This document shows positions 53,924 to 58,036 of a DNA stretch of 58,036 nt, in pieces. The DNA lies in NCBI GenBank assembly GCA_012728275.1, contig JAAYFK010000067.1:1-58036 (forward strand), written 5' to 3'. The position numbers and the translations under genes are program-made. The notes below the pieces were generated by a model. It had not been told where the DNA came from. It saw only the letters and a program-made list of their open reading frames with translations, and searched no databases. How positions within the stretch are numbered: the stretch's first letter is position 1; each line of letters opens with the position of its first letter. Source of the stretch: Clostridiaceae bacterium (GTDB taxonomy: Bacteria > Bacillota > Clostridia > Saccharofermentanales > Saccharofermentanaceae).

Positions 53924-54649
53924 CTACTTAACGGGATTGTCCTTGAGAGTTAGCTTAATGGTTCTAAAGTCCTTTACGGCTTGTATACCTATCTTGCAAA
54001 TCTTCTTGAAATTGATGGAGTTTACACCACCCTGTCTAGGTCTAAAAGTAATCGGTGTGAACTTGACGTTCTCCTTATTGTGAACGAGAAGAACTGAAAG
54101 GATGACGTTTGATAGGTTGAAGTCCTTTGGGATTTGCGGAAGATATTTAACAAGAGTATTCCTATTCATCAGTCGAAAAGGTGTATTAGCATCCGTTACG
54201 GTCACTCCAAAGACTAGTTTTATGACAAGCTTTAAAGTCTTTGTTACGAAGACTCTCGAAAATCCGTCCTCACGGTGGTTTCTGTGTCCAATGATAGCTG
54301 AGTATTGCTTTCTTTCTTCCCAGAAGGGATAGAACTCCTCAGTAAGTGTTTGACCGTCACTATCAGTCTGGAAAACGTAATCAGCGCCATTCTGAATAGC
54401 ATATTTGTATGCGTAGAGTACTGTCGCTCCATGACCTGAGTTCGGTTTTGTTATGCCGATTAATTGAGGATACCTGTCCTGGAGAGTTTGTAGTAACTCA
54501 AATGTATTGTCTTTGCTTCCATCATCTACGACTAATAGTCTTGACTCTGGTCCAACATTACTTACGACAGAATGCCAATCTTTTACAACTCTCTCTATAT
54601 TCTCAGATTCGTTATATGCAGGCAATACTACAAAAAGTTTATCCGACAT
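53924..54649 (-). CDS. Family 2 glycosyltransferase, polyprenol-phosphate type
   Basis: 241 residues from the ATG at 54649 (GGATGGTG upstream). GT-A fold motifs: VVLPAYNESENIERVV, LLVVDDGSKDNT, and the metal-binding TDSDGQ. It resembles dolichol/undecaprenyl-phosphate sugar transferases but lacks a clear C-terminal membrane segment. Donor and acceptor unknown. It is a single minus-strand gene, divergent from the amidase. Confidence 0.88.
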   Translation of the reverse strand: MSDKLFVVLPAYNESENIERVVKDWHSVVSNVGPESRLLVVDDGSKDNTFELLQTLQDRYPQLIGITKPNSGHGATVLYAYKYAIQNGADYVFQTDSDGQTLTEEFYPFWEERKQYSAIIGHRNHREDGFSRVFVTKTLKLVIKLVFGVTVTDANTPFRLMNRNTLVKYLPQIPKDFNLSNVILSVLLVHNKENVKFTPITFRPRQGGVNSINFKKICKIGIQAVKDFRTIKLTLKDNPVK

Positions 54650-54722
54650 AATAATCACCATCCTTATTTATTATTTCTAGTCTACATTAATAATTATAGA
54701 TTGCAATGCAGTGTAATTAATG

Positions 54723-54731
54723 TGGTAAAAT
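54723..54731 (+). promoter_or_regulatory. Extended -10 promoter of the amidase gene
   Basis: TGGTAAAAT with TTGCAA at 54701-54706 (19-base spacer), 32 bases before the ATG. The same TGTGGTAAAATAA-like core precedes the DUF47-like gene. Confidence 0.55.
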
Positions 54732-54762
54732 AACAAAGGATTTTATTAGGAGTGTATGGAAG

Positions 54763-55914
54763 ATGGATAGCAAGTTGCATGAGCGTTTTGGTGAACTTAT
54801 TAACTCGCTTTCACCAGAGAAGAGGCAAGAACTGTATTCGAGCCTTCGCGCTATGGAACCATCAAAAAGGGAAGAAGTAATTGCATCCTTAGTTAATCGT
54901 TATGAGACGATGAAGTATGGGAAGCAGAATCAAAAAGATACAGCTAATAGCAATAACGCGAATGTTAGCCCAATAGCGTATAACAATCAATCTAAGCAAC
55001 TCCAATCTGAAGCAAAAGTTACAAAGATTCCTGTGCGCCGAAGATTTGGTATTGGTCCTGGCATGATTATTTTGATTGTTATCGTCGTATTGGCTATTGC
55101 GAGTGTTGTCTTATGGAAGACAGGCGTGATTGATAGCCTTTTCGAGAAGGTTGTAACTTATTCAGAGTCTACAACGGTGATGAGTGATTCTTCATCGTTG
55201 GTTGATTCGTCTGTAACCCAATCTACAACGATTGAGACGACTCCTACGGAAACTCCTACACCGACACCTGTTCCTTTGCTTTCTGATGCTCCGGACTTGA
55301 CAGGACTTGTAGTGGTTATTGATCCTGGTCACCAAGCTATATCAAATTACGAGAGAGAGCCAGTAGCATCGTGGTTATCAATAGATAAGCCTTCTTGTAC
55401 TAGCGGTGCAACTGGTGTTGTTACTGGCATACATGAGTATGAAATCACGCTTCAGACTGGATTAATGCTTCGAGATTACTTGGTTCAATGTGGAGCAACA
55501 GTAGTCATGACTAGAACTGAGAATGATGCAAATGTTCCCAATAGTGCGAGAGCTCAGGTTGCTGTTGATAATGGAGCTGATGTTTTTATTCGTCTTCACG
55601 CTGATGCTGCTAATGATAGCGCAACTTCTGGAGTACGAGTATATGTTCCAGATAGTGGAGAATATTCTTCAAGCGTTGTCGCTTGGGCTGATACTTTAGG
55701 TGAACTTATTCAGACTTCTTCAGGTATGCAATTTGTTGGAACAAGAGCGACTTATGATTACACTGGACTAAATTATGCAAATAGTGTTCCTTCGTTCCAA
55801 ATTTGCATGGGCTATTTATCAAATAGTGACGATGAAGCGTTGCTAGTAACAGAAGCGTATCAATATGAAGTAGTAACGGCGATTGCTCAATTCTGTACTA
55901 CATTTGTTGAGTGA
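54763..55914 (+). CDS. Membrane-anchored N-acetylmuramoyl-L-alanine amidase
   Basis: 383 residues. A cytosolic part of about 97 residues is followed by a membrane helix at about 98-118, a Ser/Thr/Pro linker (to about 172, ETTPTETPTPTPVP) and an Amidase_3 catalytic domain. Zinc ligands: His190 in VVIDPGHQA, Glu225 in GIHEYE and His279 in RLHAD. It cleaves the amide between MurNAc and the stem peptide. The long cytosolic N-terminus (SPEKRQELYSSLRAMEPSKR) is unusual and could bind an inside partner. Confidence 0.92.
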   Translation: MDSKLHERFGELINSLSPEKRQELYSSLRAMEPSKREEVIASLVNRYETMKYGKQNQKDTANSNNANVSPIAYNNQSKQLQSEAKVTKIPVRRRFGIGPGMIILIVIVVLAIASVVLWKTGVIDSLFEKVVTYSESTTVMSDSSSLVDSSVTQSTTIETTPTETPTPTPVPLLSDAPDLTGLVVVIDPGHQAISNYEREPVASWLSIDKPSCTSGATGVVTGIHEYEITLQTGLMLRDYLVQCGATVVMTRTENDANVPNSARAQVAVDNGADVFIRLHADAANDSATSGVRVYVPDSGEYSSSVVAWADTLGELIQTSSGMQFVGTRATYDYTGLNYANSVPSFQICMGYLSNSDDEALLVTEAYQYEVVTAIAQFCTTFVE

Positions 55915-56051
55915 TTTGATTATATTTCTTATATTGATACATTGAAGTGTCTAATTATTCTTGTCATTTATCTATAATTGAGTTAAATTATTCTTGGTGT
56001 TGCTTAATATTGCTTCATCATTGGGATAGAAATATGGAAGGAGTTCTTGTT

Positions 56052-56417
56052 ATGGGGATATGGGCTGAAAGGAATAGCAAAGGCAGTTTATTACCAAAAG
56101 TTGAGAGCCATCAGTTCGATGCTAAAGTATATGCAAATAGAATAAATGATCTTGGTTCAAAGGTTGATGCACTTGAGACAATAATCAAATCACTTACTAC
56201 GTTTCTGTTGGAACATAATGTAACTGAAGATGAGATGAATGATTGCGTGGCTGAGGCCTTGGAACAGCAGAAAAATAAATATAAATATGTAAGATATAGG
56301 AATTGTGATGAATGTGGAAAGAGAATGCAAGAGACTAAGGGAGTTATTATTTATTGCTTATATTGTGGCAAAGTAAACTACTCTCATCCATATGAAGTTC
56401 GGAAGTTGGAAGAATAA
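56052..56417 (+). CDS. Coiled-coil/zinc-ribbon protein, paralogue 1
   Basis: 121 residues from the ATG at 56052 (GGAAGGAG 8 bases upstream; the frame is open further back without a site). Layout: a coiled-coil helix (RINDLGSKVDALETIIKSL), a second helix (TEDEMNDCVAEALEQ), then a zinc ribbon (CDECGKRMQETKG ... CLYCG) and a short tail. Two genes of the same layout follow. No membrane segment. Function unknown; the family looks unnamed to me. Confidence 0.75.
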   Translation: MGIWAERNSKGSLLPKVESHQFDAKVYANRINDLGSKVDALETIIKSLTTFLLEHNVTEDEMNDCVAEALEQQKNKYKYVRYRNCDECGKRMQETKGVIIYCLYCGKVNYSHPYEVRKLEE

Positions 56418-56439
56418 GAGATTGAGAAGAGGGAAAAAT

Positions 56440-57039
56440 ATGATTGGTAATTTCTTTAATGCAGAACCCTATGGTTCTAGCCCTTTGGTTGATAACATTA
56501 CAATTAACGCGGGTACAATAGTAAATGCATCTACTGAAATAGTTAGCGATAATATCGATGATATTCGCAAGAATACATCCAAAATAGAAGAGTTATCCGA
56601 GAAGGTTGAAACTTTGGATACTGTTTTTCGTGCATATTGGAATCTACTGAAGAGAAAAGGATATACAGATGATGATTTCAATAAGTGCATAGAGAAGGTC
56701 TATCTCGAAAAGCAAGAGAAGAAGGACACCGAAATGGCTATTACATGTGCGAAATGTGGTAAAAGAATGACACGTACAGGTGCTTTTGTAAACAATTGCA
56801 TCTATTGTGGTTATTCAACCGTTAGTTCTCCTTATCTTCCAGATAAGATAGATGCGACGAATGAGAATGTAGAAGCTAGTTCTAATGAAAGTAATAAGAT
56901 TAATGAAGATGATTCGAGTAATATGGGTCAAGAGATAGAAGAGAATATCAATGTTGAAGAGCAAATTGATGTTAACGCAGTAGCATCTAACGATGCAAAT
57001 TACTCTTTCGAAGAAGATTTAAAATTTGAAGATATGTAA
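56440..57039 (+). CDS. Coiled-coil/zinc-ribbon protein, paralogue 2
   Basis: 199 residues from the ATG at 56440 (AGAGGG upstream). Helix KIEELSEKVETLDTVFRAYW, second helix YTDDDFNKCIEKVYLEKQ, zinc ribbon CAKCGKRMTRTG ... CIYCG, then an Asn/Glu/Asp-rich tail ending YSFEEDLKFEDM. The terminal acidic motif is shared with paralogue 3. Its N-terminus (about 1-45) is Asn/Thr/Ile-rich and differs from the others. Function unknown. Confidence 0.75.
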   Translation: MIGNFFNAEPYGSSPLVDNITINAGTIVNASTEIVSDNIDDIRKNTSKIEELSEKVETLDTVFRAYWNLLKRKGYTDDDFNKCIEKVYLEKQEKKDTEMAITCAKCGKRMTRTGAFVNNCIYCGYSTVSSPYLPDKIDATNENVEASSNESNKINEDDSSNMGQEIEENINVEEQIDVNAVASNDANYSFEEDLKFEDM

Positions 57040-57064
57040 TAATTGGAAGGAAGGTAGCCTGTAG

Positions 57065-57637
57065 ATGAATATTGAAGATAATGGAATGGAATCTTTGGAG
57101 AACGATATTAATATTAATGATATTGACGATCTTGATTTCGATTCTCAGACTCAAGATGACAAAGAAGTTGAAAATGAGAAGGTAGTAATTGCAAATCAGG
57201 AGAGCACTTCTGAGAAAGATAAAAAATTAATCGCCGAATATAACAGAATTAAAGATCTTTCTACGCGTGTTTCGATTCTAGAGACTGTCAACAATGCCTT
57301 TTGGAAGATTCTTTTGACTATGGGTGCTTCGAATGAGGATTTAAACAAGATGATTACTTTGGCTCTTGAAGAAACTGAGAATGCTAAATATATGAAGTGT
57401 TTTGTAATTTGTGATTCTTGTGGTCGCAAGCTGCAGAAGAGTGGACCATTAAAGAACAAATGCATATATTGTGGACACAATACTATTGGTAATCCATATG
57501 ATTCGGTACTTGAGAAAGAGGATGAGGATATTTCTACTTCAACAGCGACTATGGTGTCCGAGAATAAACCAGAGGCAGTTGTAGAGGTAATCGAAGATGA
57601 TTATGATATTGAGCAAGACTTAAACTTTGAAGAGTGA
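57065..57637 (+). CDS. Coiled-coil/zinc-ribbon protein, paralogue 3
   Basis: 190 residues. An acidic N-terminus (NDININDIDDLDFDSQTQDD), then helix RIKDLSTRVSILETVNNAFWKIL, helix SNEDLNKMITLALEETE, zinc ribbon CDSCGRKLQKSG ... CIYCG, and an acidic tail ending YDIEQDLNFEE. The ribosome site is GGAAGGAAGG. It is last of the trio; the tmRNA promoter overlaps its end. Function unknown. Confidence 0.75.
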   Translation: MNIEDNGMESLENDININDIDDLDFDSQTQDDKEVENEKVVIANQESTSEKDKKLIAEYNRIKDLSTRVSILETVNNAFWKILLTMGASNEDLNKMITLALEETENAKYMKCFVICDSCGRKLQKSGPLKNKCIYCGHNTIGNPYDSVLEKEDEDISTSTATMVSENKPEAVVEVIEDDYDIEQDLNFEE

Positions 57638-57643
57638 TATAAT
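57638..57643 (+). promoter_or_regulatory. -10 box of the tmRNA gene
   Basis: TATAAT overlaps the end of paralogue 3, about 19 bases before the mature tmRNA 5' end; the -35 is weak. Confidence 0.55.
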
Positions 57644-57661
57644 CTACACACCCTTAAATAT

Positions 57662-58036
57662 GGGGGTGTACTGGTTTCGACGGGGTCGTTGAGATCAGGA
57701 AAGCGGGTGGAGGATTCTCGTTTGCCTCCTTAAAAAACGGGAAATGCAAGTAATTGCAGACAATACACAGTTAGTAGCTGCTTAATATAGCTACCGCCTA
57801 GGTGTTATATCTGCGTGATACTAATAGGCGCCATTTGCAGACCTTATCGGATAGAGGATAATCCGAACAACCTCATTAGGAAAGCTTTGACCTTATGTTG
57901 TATTTATGAAGCTACCGGCGCTATCGTCTGTCTTTGGACTTAATAGCAAGGGGAATACTTTAAACATAGACTGCACCCGGAGAAGTCCTGAAGGATATGG
58001 TTTCGGACATGGGTTCGATTCCCATCACCTCCACCA
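57662..58036 (+). ncRNA. ssrA: Transfer-messenger RNA
   Basis: 375 bases, complete. The 5' end GGGGGTG pairs with CACCTCC before ACCA at the last base of the window. The 5' tRNA-like part reads TACTGGTTTCGACGGGG, and the T arm is GGGTTCGATTCCC. The tag frame runs from GCA at 57756 to TAA at 57783-57785 and encodes ADNTQLVAA, with the expected hydrophobic, protease-directing end. It rescues stalled ribosomes. Confidence 0.95.

Noticed and set aside
1..58036. CRISPR arrays, insertion sequences, prophage or integrative-element genes
   Set aside because: No direct-repeat array, transposase, integrase or phage gene was seen anywhere in the window.

Overview
The window is a 58 kb chromosomal segment of low-to-moderate GC content (by eye about 40 % G+C) from a Gram-positive-type anaerobe of the Clostridia (Bacillota). 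The evidence for this is the rpsF-ssb-rpsR-rplI-dnaB and tilS-hpt-ftsH gene orders, AddAB-type recombination genes, an L27 precursor with its dedicated protease Prp, a zinc-ribbon S18, SepF, a DUF4364 protein, an Rnf-like cluster and strong AGGAGG-type ribosome binding sites. I cannot place it below class level from sequence reading alone. I found no phage, insertion sequence, integrase or CRISPR array; this is a core-genome region with a few unusual modules. Layout, left to right: a short-chain dehydrogenase and a membrane-anchored protein with a possible coupled leader ORF; prfA and a Sua5 fused to a degenerate phosphatase domain; the replication/translation operon rpsF-ssb-rpsR, rplI-dnaB-tilS-hpt-ftsH; a minus-strand metal-resistance operon (ArsR/SmtB regulator, HMA chaperone, P-type ATPase) with a clear operator; murC and an unrecognised membrane protein; a LacI regulator; rplU-prp-rpmA and obgE; DUF4364 and pgi. 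From about 24 to 29 kb lies a lipid module (MarR/FabT-like regulator, orphan acyl carrier protein, diacylglycerol-kinase-like enzyme, PlsC, acyl-CoA/ACP ligase). It is followed by addB-addA, tadA, a zinc-ribbon membrane protein and two primary-type sigma factors in tandem. The sigma genes lead directly into a four-gene Rnf-like operon (RnfC, RnfD and RnfG homologues plus a 389-residue membrane protein) that ends at a tRNA-Arg(CCU) gene. In it the covalent-flavin sites of RnfD and RnfG look lost, and no recognisable RnfB, RnfA or RnfE is present. After that come two DUF5684 proteins, an ABC-2 transporter, an ACT protein with a methionine-gamma-lyase-family enzyme, and a division-related set (HlyD-like protein, yggS, sepF). 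An intergenic region then holds what looks like a free-standing structured small RNA of about 92 nt with its own promoter and terminator. The window closes with a DUF47-like protein, a GT2 glycosyltransferase, a membrane-anchored amidase, three tandem paralogous coiled-coil/zinc-ribbon proteins of unknown function and a complete tmRNA gene whose 3' CCA is the last base of the window. Most promising for novelty: the flavin-less Rnf-like module, the 53.1 kb small RNA, the zinc-ribbon paralogue trio, the tandem sigma factors, the Sua5-pseudophosphatase fusion, and a strongly over-used TTTTCGA(AAA) motif on both strands.
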